A DNA stretch of 64,000 nucleotides from Cercis canadensis (taxonomy: Eukaryota > Streptophyta > Magnoliopsida > Fabales > Fabaceae): NCBI GenBank assembly GCA_003255065.1, contig QAOA01007064.1:114543-178542 (forward strand). The letters are read 5' to 3'. The position numbers were made by a program, and so were the translations under genes. The stretch's first letter is position 1. Each line of letters opens with the position of its first letter. The notes beneath the pieces were generated by a model. The model was not told the DNA's origin, made no database searches, and was given only the letters and a program-made list of their open reading frames with translations. Below are positions 23,161-35,962 of this stretch, in pieces.

Positions 23161-23648
23161 TTAGGTTATCATGAACCAAAACCAGTAAAGTTACCCAGGA
23201 ACTTCTTTGTCATAGCCTCAGCTCCTTGTTCCACTTCAAGAAAAACTTGTTTTTATTGTGACAATGTAGGGCATTATGTCTATAATTGCTTGTTTAATAA
23301 ATTATTTCATGCTAAAGAAATGATATGGGTACCAAAACATATCACTACTCCTAACAACCAAGGACCTAAATTGTTTGGGTACCTAAAGCCTCCTAAACTT
23401 GTTTGCAAGTATGCTTCAAGACAAAAAGCAATCACTGGTACTTAGACAGTGGCTACTTAAAGCATACAACTGGAGACAAAAACAAGGTCATCTCTATAAA
23501 AAAGAAAGACACAAGAGATGTTACTTTTAGAGATAATGGCAAGGGCATAATCATTGGAGTAGGTAAAAGTTGTATAAGTTCTAGTTTTTATCTTGAAAAT
23601 GTATATTTGGTTGAAGGCCTAATGTATAACTTGTTAAGTATTAACTAG
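23140..23648 (+). pseudogene. Second zinc knuckle and aspartic protease of the SIRE-like element
   Basis: KTCFYCDNVGHYVYNC near 23243 is a second CCHC finger. WYLDSGYLKHTTGDK near 23430 is the copia protease active-site block (DSG), and VYLVEGLMYNLLSIN near 23605 is the end of the protease domain. The order matches other SIRE elements. Fossil, broken. Confidence 0.8.
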
Positions 23649-23819
23649 CTCTATTATAAGAGTCCCAAAGTTATTTTAGAATCTTCTCATTTATTATTTA
23701 TGATTTGCATAGTGAGAAAATGTTGATTGTTGGCCATAGAAGCACGAATGTGTATGTAGTTTCTAGAGAGGGACTTGACTTTGAACATGAAACTTGTTTT
23801 TCATCTGAAATTGATTGTA

Positions 23820-24760
23820 GCTAGTTGTGGCATAGAAGACTAGATCATGCTAATTTTCAATTGATTTCCAAATTAGCCAAAAAGAAACTAGTCTCAGGAC
23901 TTCCAAAACTAGCTTTTGAGAAAGACAGTCTATTCTACTTGTCAGTAAGGCAAGCAAACTAAGACCTCATTTAGCTATAAAAAGGAGTTGCCCACAACCA
24001 TGCCACTACAACAGCTTTATATGAGCCTCTATGGACCTACACCCACATCGAGTTTAAGTGGTAAAAAGTATGGATTTGTAATAGTTGATGACTATTCTAG
24101 ATTCACATGGGTTTTCTACCTTGCTCATAAAGATGAAGCTTTCATTGTCTTTGAAAAGTTTTCTAAAATAATTCAAAATGAAAAGGGGTTTGTCATCTCT
24201 TCTATTTGAAGTGATCATGGTAAAGAGTTTGAGAACAAGTCTTTTAAAAACTTTTGTGATAAAAATGGTATCCACCACAACTTCTCATGTCATCGGACTC
24301 CTCAACAAAATAGGGTAGTCGAGAGGAAGAACAGGACATTAGTTGAGATGGGAAGAACCAAGCTTTTGAAAATAGTTTAGGCAAAAGTTGTAAATACAGC
24401 TTGCCACATTTGAAATAGATGCTTAATAAGACTAGTTTTGAAGAAAACTGCTTATAAGTTTTGGAAAGGAAGGAAACCAAATGTGAGTTATTTCCATGTT
24501 TTTGATTGCAAGTGCTTTATGCTAAATAATAGTAAGGATTAGTTGGATAAAATTTGATTGTCAATCTGATGAAGGAATTTTCCTAGGATATTCTCTCTCT
24601 AGTAAATCTTGTAGAGTCTTTAATAAAAGAAAACTAGCTGTTGAGGAATCTATGTATGTTATTTTTGGTGAATCTAACATTCCCTTGAGTCTAAATGCTC
24701 TTGAGGATGATAAATTAGTGCAAGACAACATTACAACACCTACACTAGTAGATGACAAAA
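23820..24760 (+). pseudogene. SIRE-like integrase
   Basis: LWHRRLDHANF near 23828 is the pre-integrase HHCC zinc-binding start. KYGFVIVDDYSRFTWVFYL near 24066 is the first part of the catalytic core, followed by the SDHGKEFEN block near 24212 and the HRTPQQNRVVERKNRT block near 24294. These are the standard copia DDE integrase blocks. Fossil, several breaks. Confidence 0.8.
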
Positions 24761-24810
24761 GGAAAGAGCCATAAACAGAAGTAGTTCAAGAAGAAGCTCT
24801 TTAGAAGAAT

Positions 24811-26232
24811 GTGAAGGAGTCAATTCCAAAGGAAACTAGAACTACAAAGAACTATCTAATTGTCAATGTCATTGGCGATTTCAATAAAAATATGATCACT
24901 TGGGCTTCACTCAAAGACGATCATATAAATTTGGCATTTCTCTCTATTTCCAAGCCATCCAACATCAATGATGCTCTAAAAGATGAAGCTTGGATAATGG
25001 TCATGCAAGATGAATTGAAACCGTTTGCAAGAAATAAGGTTTGGACATTTGTGCCTATACTAAATGATCACTCAATCATTAGTACTAAGTGAATATTCAG
25101 AAACAAGTTGGTTGAAAATGGTAAAGTGGTAAGAAATAAAGCTAGGTTGGTAGCACGAGGGTATAATCAACAAGAAAGTATTACTTTTGAAGAAAGCTTT
25201 ACTCTTGTAGCTAGATTAGAAGCTATTAGAATTCTTCTTGCATTTGTATGCTATAAAGATTTTAAGCTTTTACAAATGGATGTAAAAAGTGATCTCCTAA
25301 TGGATTTATAAATAAGGAAGTGTATGTTAAACAACCTCTCGATTTTGAAAATTTTGAACATTCAAACCACGTATATAAGCTTTCTAAAGCTCTCTATGGT
25401 CTTAAACAAGCTCCTAGAGCTTGGTATGATATACATAGTGAGATCTTAATGCAAAATGGCTTTTCAAGAGGAAAAGTTGATACCAATCTCTTCACTAAAA
25501 CATCTAAGCATGACATTTCTCTTAGTGCAAATATATGTTGATGATATTATTTTTGGTTCCACTAATAAGCTATTGTGCAAGGAGTTTGAAAAGCTTGTGA
25601 AGGGAGAATTTAAAATGAGTATGATGGGATAGTTGACTTTCTTCCTCGGGTTTCTAGTCAAACAATTTAATGATGGCATATTCCTTAACCAATCCAAATA
25701 TACAAAGGATCTCTTAAAGAATTTTGGCATGGACAATGCTAAAAAAATAGCTACTCCTATGAGTCTATCCACCAAACTAGATTCTAGGTTTTGATGAAAA
25801 AGGTAAACCATGCAGAGGTATGATTGGTTCCTTATTGTACTTAACTACTAAGAGGCCTGACATTTTATTAAATGTCTGCACTAGTGCTAAATATCAAGTT
25901 AATCCTAAAGAATCCTATGTTACAATGGTAAATTTTTTTTTTGTAAGTATTTGGCAAATACTCCTAATGTTGGGTTATGGTTTAGTAAAATTGGTTCTTT
26001 TGAACTAGTTGCATATATAGATTCAAACTATGTTGGTTGTTCCCTTCTCTAGAAAAGCACCAGTAGCGACTATGAGTTCTTAGGAGAAGCCTTAGTCTTT
26101 TGAAAATCCAAGAAATAGAATACTGTAGCCCAATTCATAGTTGAAGTAGAGTACATGGCTACTGGAACTTGTTGCCCTCAAGTTCTATAGATGAAACAAT
26201 AACTAGCTAATCATAGTATCTTTCTAAGCCAT
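24811..26232 (+). pseudogene. SIRE-like reverse transcriptase and start of RNase H
   Basis: The reverse transcriptase blocks are in order. WIMVMQDELKPFARNKVW lies near 24990, [13 protein letters not shown] near 25138 and [11 protein letters not shown] near 25268. VYKLSKALYGLKQAPRAWYD is near 25373, and the YVDD-type block near 25535. After the RPDILLNVCTSAKYQ block (25855) the RNase H domain begins. It runs up to the solo Athila-like LTR at 26233 and resumes at 37919. Fossil, several breaks. Confidence 0.85.
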
Positions 26233-26998
26233 TGATAAACACAATTTTTATATAGTAGTTAACCCTCATATTTAGTCTCTTAAACCTCTTTTAGGCTGAA
26301 TTGATTAGGCTTGGGCCGCATTTCATTAGTTGAGTTCCAATTGGGCTTAATTGTATTTCTCAGCATTATTGGGAATTTTACACTTTCTCTGTATTTCAGG
26401 CATAACTTGAGTTCTAGACATTTGATAATCTTGAATCTTACCTTGTAGGAAATCTAAGAAAATTATCTACAACTTTAATTCAGAGTTCCAAAGCTAATTC
26501 GGGTGTCCAATAGGCCATTGTTAACCTGGAAGTCAGAGCAGAGATACTGTCAGTAGATCCTGATCCGTATGAATATATTTGGCCATAAATTGGGCTGTGG
26601 GTATCGTATGGACCCAACAATGGTACCATTGGAAAGAGGATACATAAAGCTTCAACTCTTATGAAGATCACTTCTCCAAAATGTGGCGTTTTGATGGTTT
26701 TATTTCCCCTTGAAGTAAACTAATGAGTCTAGAGAGCTGTTAAGAGTAAAATGGGCATAACTTTCTCATCCTAGGCCTAATTAAGGCAAAACTAGTGCCC
26801 AATTAAAGCTAAGGCCCAGGAGGTTGATTCTAACCTAGAGGTAGTCTCAGTGTGTAGGTAAATTAGATAGTTTTAAGTAAGAAAAGAGGCATCTGTAGGT
26901 CATTCATTCCCTTTTGAGCAGTTTTCCTTTGTTTCTTTTCTCTCTACAGTTTTCTTTACCTTTTCTATAATGGATCATTCCTTCTTGTTCATGGAGGG

Positions 26999-28293
26999 TG
27001 ATAGGTGCCGAACCGTACAAAATTACAATACTAATTGCAACTAATTTGTAGTATAGGATGCAACCAGTGTCGTCTCCCAAGGATTCACCAGAACAGTTAA
27101 TCTACTAAGACTCAAACATGAACAGAATAATGGGGTTTTGTGTTTAATTCAGTATAATAAGAACTCAGAAAGCAGTAAACAAAATTTAATCAAGTAAGAG
27201 AAAACGTAATCAACTCAAGCAGGCAACCAAACCTAAACTGTCCTTGTTCACTAAAGATTATCTAGATCTGATTAAATTCTTGGTTAAATGTTACTTAGAA
27301 CCCCTAACAGTAACACTTAGAATTCCTACTGATTACCAATCAGGATTCAATTAATCTTGGAATTAAGAATCTAGGCAATTGCTCTATATCACTAAGTCCA
27401 GATTAATTTAAGAATTGAATTGTCCAAGTTAGCCATATATTAAAAACCTTTAAAATATGATTACCAATTTGATTACTGTGATGAATCTAATCAACCGATT
27501 TAAATTCATATAAAGCATGCAATCAAAATACCATTCAATCACATAAAGATGAGAAGAAGTAGTCAATCAAATTATATTAAATCAAACATGGATTTTGAAG
27601 CTCAAGAATTCTGGATTATTAAGTTTGGCTCTTCTTGAATTGATTACATAAGTACTTAGCCCTCCATAGAAGGCATAACACAAACAAAAGGTCTAAACTC
27701 AAATTTAGTAACAGGAGGCAGCAGCTTTTGATGATAATGTGTCTTTTTTTTCTCAACAACTTAAGAATAAATAATAGCTGGCTGCCTCCTCTAGGTTTCC
27801 TAATAGTTTCCTAATTATAAAATAAACCTAATTTCCTAATTACTTAATAGTAAAAATGTGATTAAACCCTAGTGACATGTGTGCTGGCCCAATAAGCAGA
27901 TGTTGGTCCAATAAATAGGTATTGGTCCAATAGGCAGGCAGACCCAAGGAATGGAATAAGTTGATGCTGGGCGGATGTAGAAAATCTGGACTGCTTCCAT
28001 GCGAATTTCAGTTGTCCAAACGCTAGAATCAGCTTCTGGACTCTTCATATGAAATGTATCATTTTCTGTCAGATTTCCTAAAAAGCTGAAATCGCATAAA
28101 TCGGACATCTACAACTTAAGATATAGTGAAAAATGTAAGAAGTGCCAGAAATCAACAATTATGCAATTAAAATCTGTAAGCACCAACAAGTCCAAATCTA
28201 CAAAATATGTCTATGGGCTATGGAAATCAGCAGAAACACACACTAAAAGTCTAAGTATAAGGGAAACAAATAGTGTAAAATAATGTGTTATCA
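26999..28293 (-). repeat. Left (3') LTR of the Athila-like element
   Basis: TGATAGGTGCCG to AATGTGTTATCA. It has the same length as the right LTR (1295 bp) and matches it throughout. Contains no credible gene. The open stretch at 27869-28108 falls inside it. Confidence 0.92.
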
Positions 28294-29742
28294 AATTCCC
28301 CCACACTTAGCTTTTTGCACTCTTGGGCAAAATCACAAGAATCAAACTAGAAAAAGAAAACAACTCTCCAATCAAAACAAGAATGCAAAGATTAAGGTAA
28401 GAAAACAATTCAAACTTAAAGAAACAGCAACACTGATGGAACAACATCTTTTGACAACAACTAGAGAACAATTAGCATGACAATTTCATTTAATAGGAAC
28501 AAGTCAAAGTAGATAGCCTCTCACAAGATAAATATATGCTCTCAATTCCCTCAAGTGTCTAAGGTAAGTATTTCTCTCGAATCATACTATCAAAATTACA
28601 CTACCATAAGCTTGTTCATCTTCTCAATCTCCACTACCTATATCACATACATAACACAAATCACAAGGACTTTTAAAGGGTTGTAATAAGAAAAGGTAAA
28701 TGAATGATAAAAATATGGAAAAATGGCTAAAGCACCCAATAAATCATAAAAGTACTGATTATGGAAACATTTAAACAACTTATGCATCTTTGACTTTTGG
28801 GCTTCAACTTCATTCTTACTTTTACCAGAACAACTTAACAACTTATTCCTTTGCTGTTTTTTTTTTTTTTTTTTAAGCATAACACTTAACAATTCAGCCA
28901 CAACTTGATGCTATTTTGCAAGAATTCTAATTCCCTTTTTCTTTTCTTTTTTCAATGCAATGCTCTTCAATTCCTAAGAGTTGGGTAAGACATAGTTTTA
29001 CACTTAGGCTTGCAATGAGTTACACATGAAATAAAGGACCATTAGGCTCAAAAAGGGGCAATCAAAGGAAAACATCAAGGTTAGCTATTTGGTCAAGTAG
29101 CTTCTCAAAGAAAGAAATGCCTTAATCACTTTTATGCTGCATGTGCAAATGTAACCTCAACTAAGAATCAGAACAAGTTCTAGAATGACAACTTGATAGA
29201 TGAAAACATACAGGAAGGAATCATGACATATGGCTCAAATCCTCACATCTATAAGACTACCAAGAATCAACTCATCCAAATCAAATTTGTTGTCATACCA
29301 ATTAAATTCAAGAAGCAAGATTTATTATCCACTCATGTTGTAGCAACTTTAGAATCAAAATTGCTTCAAACTATTCTCTTCACAACTCTTAACTTAATTG
29401 GAAAGAACCAGAAAATTCTAAAAATAGAACAGAAAAATAGCAAACATAAAAGGAAGCAGAAGATAGAATTTTAAATGACAGAAAACAATAAACAAAAAAT
29501 TAAAGACAGCGAACAGAAAACGTAAAAACATAGAAAACAAAAACCTAAACATAAAACAGAAAACAATGAACATAACAGACAATAAAACAGAAACAGAAAG
29601 TTAAAAACAATCAATAGGACAACAGGCTAATCCCTCCCCCTCACTTAAATGGTTGCAGTGTCCTTAATGCAAAACACAAAGCAAACAGTAAAAGCAGGAC
29701 AATAAAAATAAAAGAAAAGGAGAAGGAAAACAGTATGTGGGT
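28294..29742 (-). other. 3' noncoding region with polypurine tract
   Basis: The plus strand opens with AAATTCCCCCACACTTAG, the complement of the polypurine tract that primes second-strand synthesis. The same motif follows the LTR of the element at 1432 (2861-2875). The rest is A-rich on the plus strand, with many AAACAGAAAA-like repeats at 29480-29610. No envelope-like or other ORF of this lineage is visible. A long A/T run (28857-28876) is present. Confidence 0.7.
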
Positions 29743-30684
29743 TTAAGTCTCATAGAGGGCAGCAGACAAGTACACCTCCTCCACCACTTGCTCTTGAAAA
29801 CCCTTATAAAAAGGTTTCAGTCGATGTCCGTTCACTAGGAAAGTCTTGTTGGTTGCCTCATTCTTGATCTTAACTGCACTATAAGGAAAGACATAAGTCA
29901 CCACAAATAGACCCATCCATCTAGAATGAAGCTTGTCGGGCATTAGCTTGAGACAGGAGTTGTAGAGCAGCACTTTCTGACCAATGTGAAACTCTTTTCT
30001 CACTAACATCTTGTCATGGACAACCTTGGTCTTTTCTTTATAGATTTTAGAGTTCTCATAAGCCTCAAACCGGATTTCTTCAAGTTCTTGCAGTTGGAGC
30101 TTCCTTTGTGTTCTAGCTTGAGCTAAGTCAAGGTTACACTGCTTCACTACCCAATACACCTTATGCTCTATCTCCATTGGAAGGTGGCATGCATTGCCAA
30201 AGACTAGCTTGTAAGGCGACATGTCTATAGAGGTCTTGTAGGCAGTCCGATAGGCCCACAATGCATCATCCAGACGCATGCTCCAATCTTTTCTGTTGGG
30301 TTGGACAATCTTCTCTAAAATTTGCTTGATTTTCCTATTTGACACCTCTGCTTGCCTATTGGTTTGTGGATGGTAAGGGGTCGACACCTTATGCACCACA
30401 CCATACTTTCTTAACAAAGCTATCATATGCCTATTGCAGAAATGAGAACCTTGGTCATTGATGATGGCTCTTGGAATGCCGAACTTGCAGAAAATGTGAG
30501 TCCTGACAAAATCTAAGACAACACGAGAATCGTCAGTCCGGGTGGCCTTGGCCTCTACCCATTTAGAAACATAGTCCACAACTAAAAGAATGTACACAAA
30601 ACCAAAAGAAATAGGGAAAAAACCCATGAAATCAATGCCCCAAACATCAAATTTCTCACAAAACAGCAAAGGCTGTTGAGGCAT
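29743..30684 (-). pseudogene. Athila-like integrase, long open frame
   Basis: A 313-codon open frame from ATG at 30684 holds the gypsy integrase core. WGIDFMG is near residue 15, [16 protein letters not shown] near 69-84, and [15 protein letters not shown] near 103-117. Together these give the DDE triad. After it come the [16 protein letters not shown] and FGNACHLP blocks and a GPF-like C-terminal domain near 255-290. It would insert the element cDNA into nuclear DNA. It is the most open part of this fossil. The ATG is internal to the polyprotein, so it is not a true start. Confidence 0.88.
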
Positions 30685-30849
30685 CTCATTCCTACGGGAA
30701 ATATTACCTGTCTGTTGGCATTAGGCACAATTCTTACAAAAGTTCTATGCATCATGGAATAGGGTAGGCCAATATAGTCCAGAGTCTAAAATTTTTTGTG
30801 CAGTGCGTTTAGGTCCAAAATGACCACCACATGCAGAAGTATGACAAAA

Positions 30850-31602
30850 TTAGGAAACAGACTCACACTCATGTCCAGGCACACACCTCCTAATTACTTG
30901 GTCACTACATAGTCTCCACAAGTAGGGATCATCCCACACATAATGTTTGGTTTCACTTTTAAGCTTATCTACTTGATGCTTCTTAAAATAAGCAGGTAAC
31001 TCAGAAGCAACTAAGTAGTTTACCAAGTTAGCATACCAAGGATCTGTACCTTGCTGTTGATAAAGCTGTTCATTCGGGAAGGTCTCTCTGATGGGAAGGT
31101 TGTCCAAGGTCAGTGGGATCCAGCTCAAGTGATCGACTACTAAGTTCTCAGCTCCACTCTTGTCTCTGATCTCAAGGTCGAATTCTTGCAAGAGCAGCAT
31201 CCATCTAATGAGCCTAGGCTTCGCATCTGGCTTCTTGAGCAAGTACTTCAAAGCTGCATGGTCAAAGAAAGCAATTACTTTAGAATTAAGTAAATCTGAA
31301 CAAAATTTATCTAAAGCAAACACAACAGCAAGAAGCTCTTTCTCAGTGGTGGTGAAATTGGCTTAGGCAGCATCTAAAGTGCGAGATGCATAATAAATCA
31401 CGTGGGACAGCTTGTCCACTTGCTGTGCAAGGACAGCGCCTACTGCAAAGTTTGATGCATTATACATAAGCTCGAAGTGAAGCTCCCAGTTAGGTGGCTG
31501 GATGATGGGAAGGGAGGTAAGGCTCTGCTTCAGTTGATCAAAGGCTGCTCTGCACTGCCTATCAAATTCGAAATCCACCTCATTTTGGAGAAGCTGAGAC
31601 AT
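30850..31602 (-). pseudogene. Athila-like RNase H
   Basis: Two minus-strand open stretches. FELMYNASNFAVGAVLAQ and SHVIYYASRTLD (31363-31602) are the start of the gypsy RNase [30 protein letters not shown] and DHLSWIP (30850-31323) are its end. The same blocks lie on the plus strand at 7700-8160. Fossil, broken. Confidence 0.85.
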
Positions 31603-31635
31603 TGGAAGGACAATCTTGCTGAAGTCCTTGATGAA

Positions 31636-32532
31636 TTACCTGTAAAACCCTACATGACCAAGAAAGGAATGCACTTCCCACACACAAGTAGGGTAGGGTA
31701 AAGAGGCAATAACATCTATTTTAGCCTTATTTACTTCAATTCCTTTGCTAGAAACTACATGCCCAAAAAATATGTCTTGTTTTACCATGAAGTGACATTT
31801 CTCAAAATTAAGAACAAGGTTAGTCTTAATGCATCTATCAAGTACTTTAGAAAAGGTGTCTAAACATGCATCAAAAGGGGAGTCATACACAGTAAAGTCA
31901 TCTATGAATACTTCCATGCAGTGTTCTAAAAAATCAGAAAATATGTTCACCATACACCACTGGAATGTACCAAAGGCATTACACAGGCCGAAGGGCATCC
32001 TCCTATATGCAAATGTGCTGAATGGATAGGTAAATGTCATCTTCTCCTGATCCTTCGGGGCTATGTGAATCTGAAAGTAACCTGAGAAACCATCTAAGAA
32101 GCAGTAATGAGACTTCCCCGCCAACCTCTCAAGCATCTGATCTATGAAGGGCAGAGGGAAGTGATCCTTCCTTGTCATATGGTTAAGTCTTCTATAATCA
32201 ATTCAGACGCGCCAACTATTCTGCACTTTGTTGGGAATCAACTCGTTCTTCTCATTAGCCACTACAGTGATGTCACTCTTCTTAGGAACCACTTGCACCA
32301 GACTCACCCATTTGTTGTCTGAGATGGAGTAAATAATGTCGGCTGATAACATCTTGCTCATTTCTTTCTTGACCACATCCAGAATCAATGGGTTAAGTCG
32401 CATTTGCGGTTGTCTCATTGGTTTAGCTTCTTCCTCCAATAAAATCCGATGCATGCAGGTGGAAGGGATAATGCCAAGAATGTCTGCAAGTGTCCATCCG
32501 ATTGATGTCTTCTGCTGCTTCAAAATCTGCAA
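31636..32532 (-). pseudogene. Athila-like reverse transcriptase
   Basis: The blocks in order on the minus strand are ADIIYSISDNKWVSLVQVVPKK (32203-32532), then TRKDHFPLPFIDQMLERLAG, HYCFLDGFSGYFQIHIAP, FAYRRMPFGLCNA, EVFIDDFTVY and SFLGHVGFYR (31636-32178). The active-site block reads IDDF, where the family norm is MDDF. The wording DHFPLPFIDQMLERLAG is typical of Athila. Fossil, few breaks. Confidence 0.88.
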
Positions 32533-32544
32533 GAACTTATCTTT

Positions 32545-33713
32545 TTATTCAGGTTGCAGGTTGTTAGCTATAATTACTAACATCTTTTCTTCTGCTTCTA
32601 GGAAGGCATACTTGAGATGGTCAAGTAACGGTTTTAGCTCAAGAATGGGTGGCTGCTGCACAGAGGAAACTAATTTTCTTGGAGAAACCAAATCTGTTGT
32701 GTTAAGCTCAACAACACCTGTAAGCTCTGTACTATACTCCAAAATAGTCTCATCATATCCCATATATTTAGAAATTTCAGAACATGCAGCACAACTCCCA
32801 TCACAATTAGCACATGCAGAACAATCTAAAGTGTCAAGCAAGCCTACTATATTAGAAAATTCAGCTACCAAATCAGCACGCACATCATCAACTGGTAGAT
32901 CTATTACATCTATTTGAAAAACAATGCTCTTCTAGAGGATGTTTCATGGCATCAAATAAATTAAATTGAATTACAGTATTACCAAATTCCATGGAAAGGG
33001 TACCAGCATGCACATCAATTATGGTTTTAGCAGTCTTTAGGAAGGGTCTACCTAAGATCAAATGGGCATGTCCAGATGTAGACTCATCCTCCATATTTAA
33101 CACATAAAAGTCAGCTGGAAAAATTAAATCATTTACCTTAACCAAGACATCCTCGAGAAGTCCTGCTGAATATGTTGTACTTCTATTGGCAAACTGAATG
33201 ACCACTCCAGTAGGCTTCAATGCTCCAATCTGAAATGATGAATAGATGGACTTGGGCATCATGTTGATTGAAACACCTAGATCTAGCATAGCATTGGTAA
33301 ACTGCTTATCTCAAATGGTACAGGGAATGGTAAACATTCTAGGATCAGTGCACTTTGATGGCAGCTTAGGTTGGATCATAGCTGACACATTCCTGCTCAT
33401 GCTCACTTTCTCATTGCCCTTTAGTCTCCTCTTGTGGGTATACAAATCCTTCAGAAACCTTGCATACTTGAGAATCTGTTTAATTGCTTCCAGGAGAGGT
33501 ATATTGACTTCTACCTTTCTGAAAGTGTCCATGATCTCTCTGTCCAACTCATGCTCAGCAATTTTCTTAGACTGTGTAACTCTGTTAGGGAAAGGAAGAA
33601 GAATATTATGGGTAAAGTTCTCTATCTGGTTCAGAAGGGAAGAAGATTGTTGTTTTGGGACAAGTTTATGGGCTACAAGGTTAGGATTTTTTTTTCTTGG
33701 ACAAAATTTGTGA
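32545..33713 (-). pseudogene. Athila-like aspartic protease and linker
   Basis: The protease is seen at 32888-33289: DLGVSINMMPKSIY near the active site, FPADFYVLNMED, and LILGRPFLKTAKTIIDV. The linker towards the reverse transcriptase (32545-32883) is acidic and Cys-rich (CSACANCDGSCAACSE). A like Cys-rich acidic patch (CHSYADCDGDMSCVVC) sits in the linker at 4793-5593. Fossil, broken. Confidence 0.8.
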
Positions 33714-33776
33714 CTGTGGAAGGCAAGCTAGGTTCTGGAATACTCACTTCCTTTCCATTACGCAGGGTTATGACAC

Positions 33777-35118
33777 TCACATTGCCTCTTGGATTGGTGT
33801 TTGAGAGGGTAAACTTTTGGAACCATAAGACTTTAACTCACTAATGGTGGTTTCAAGTTGACCTATCTGAGTCTCCAAGCTTTGAATGTTAGTCTCAGTC
33901 CTCTGTTGGAATTGGATGTTGTTGCTTGCCCATTGATTCACTAAATCTTCCAAGCTCGGTTCTGGCTTGTTAGCTTGCTGCACAGGCTGCTTCATTGGTG
34001 CTTGGAACTGCTGGTTACTTGAACCTGCATTGTATCTAGGCTGATGTGGTTGTGGTTAGTAAGTTTGTTGTTACTGGTAGAGCTGACCAGAATTGTCACC
34101 ATACCTCAGGTTAGGGTGATCTTTGCAGCCAAGGTTGTATGTAGGAGAATGAGGGTCATATCTGGGCTATTGGTAAGGTCTGCCAGGAAAGACATCAGCC
34201 ACTACTTCATGGTTATCCTGGAGAGTAGGGCACTAATCCGTCGGATGACTGGCTAGAGAACAAATGCCATATAGCTTGGCAGAAGCTTGAACTGGAGTGT
34301 GTCCCATTGCTAACTGTCTAACCAAAGAGCTCAATTCCTCCAAACAGTTCTCCACCCTCTCTTGATCTACCATCTGCACCTCGTTCACTCCCCTAGCAGG
34401 GGTAACCATCCTTGTGCCAAATTTTTGTGCATTGGTTGCCATGTTGGATACTAAATCTCTTGCAGCTGCAGGAGTCTTGTCCACCAAGACACCTCCAGAA
34501 GTAGCATCCACATAGCTCCGATCCATAGGAAGAAAACCTTCATAGAAGTACTGGATGAGCAACTGGTCACTGATTTGGTGATGAGGACAGCTCCCACAGA
34601 GTTTCTCGAATCTCGCCTAGTATTCATGTAATGTCTCCCCACTATTTTGCCTTATGCCACATATGTCTTTCTTGATGGCAGCAGCTCTTGAGGCAGGGAA
34701 GAATTTTTCAAGGAAGCACTTCTTCATGTCATTCTAGCATGTGATGATGGATGGCTGCAAGTAGTATAGTCAATCATTTGCTGCTCCGTCTAATGAAAAT
34801 AGAAAAGCCCTCATCTTGATATGCTCCTTCATGATTCCTTAAGGCTTCATGGTATAACACATTATGTGAAACTCTTTCAAATGCTTGTGAGGATCTTCAC
34901 CTGCAAGTCCATGAAACTTGGGGAGCAAGATATTGAATACTCAAAGGCTGGTAATTATCATCAGGGGCATCCAATTCCTTAAGAGTCCTAGCCCTAGCAT
35001 GCATGTTATTATCTCCAGCCCCATTATTAGCAGCAAGATCAACCTCAGGATTAATGTTATTTGCAGCCATATTAGGGTCTATAAGATCAGTAGCTCTATT
35101 TGCTCTAAGTGTATGCAA
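33777..35118 (-). pseudogene. Athila-like gag
   Basis: From right to left on the minus strand. The N-terminal part has ARARTLKELDAP and QPLSIQYLAP (34897-35118). The capsid blocks have DWLYYLQ, FLEKFFPASRAAA, ISDQLLIQYFYEGF and RDLVSNMATNAQKFGTRM (34233-34860). A Gln/Pro-rich C-terminus follows, with KPEPSLEDLVNQWASNN and coiled-coil-like NIQSLETQIGQLETTISEL (33777-34080). Matches the gag at 8332-9251. Fossil, several breaks. Confidence 0.85.
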
Positions 35119-35939
35119 TGTTCTTTCTATTTCAAAATCAACCTCAAGAAGTTCAAACTAAAAGATCTAGTCATGCACCATGCAAAAGAATGACCAAATA
35201 CTAAAAACACAGCAAAACACACAAAAATAGCCTAAAACCAAAACACACAAAAAGACAACAAAATAAGGCTAGTTGAAGTATCTAAACATTTTTAAAAAAA
35301 ATTCTACCACCACAGGAAGAAAGCTAGATGAAAATAGAATCCAAAAATCAAATAAAAAATCTTAAAAAATTGAAAAAGTGGTAAAAACGATGGAATTCGG
35401 CTAAAAAATGAAGACCTCATGAAAAAAGCAATGACTATTGATTGTTGGCCAATTTTCCTTTAACTGACGAAGTTTTAAGTCAATCGGAACACAAAATCAA
35501 GAGAAACGAAAGGAAAACAAGGGGAAACTGGCACCAAAGCACCAGAATTCACACATTGGGAACCTAAAATAGCAAGGCAAACAAAACAACAAGAAAAACA
35601 ATAACCATAGTGCTCACACAGTATACAAATTTTGCCAAAAAGTGAACGAAGATAGCAAAGGAAACAGAATAGCAACAAAAGAAACAAAACAAGCGCAATA
35701 ATAGCATAAAGTTCAGCTCATAGTGCAATTCTTTTGTCCACCAATTTGCAGCTCAATCCTAGTTGATGAGAATCAAAAATAACACAGAAATAGAAATGCA
35801 AAACAAGGGAAGAAAAACCTAAACAGATAAGGAAAACAAAATAGGAAAGCAGGTAGAACAAGAGGAAAATGATGAAGAACAATAAGCAAACAAAACAGTA
35901 ACAAAAGAGTCCTAAGAAGATTAATATGTTAGATGAAAT
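35119..35939 (-). other. Leader between primer site and gag
   Basis: Noncoding leader of the Athila-like element. It includes the CCTTTAACTGACGAAGTTTTAAGTCAATCGG segment that recurs near 9650 and, more diverged, near 6500. The two minus-strand open stretches here (35475-35687, 35718-36029) are very hydrophobic and read as chance translations of A-rich DNA. Confidence 0.65.
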
Positions 35940-35956
35940 CCCCGGCAACGGCGCCA
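35940..35956 (-). promoter_or_regulatory. Primer-binding site, tRNA-Asp type
   Basis: The plus strand reads CCCCGGCAACGGCGCCA, which is identical to the 3' end of plant tRNA-Asp (GTC). The right LTR begins a few bases further on at 35963. This fixes the minus orientation. Confidence 0.93.
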
Positions 35957-35962
35957 AAATTT

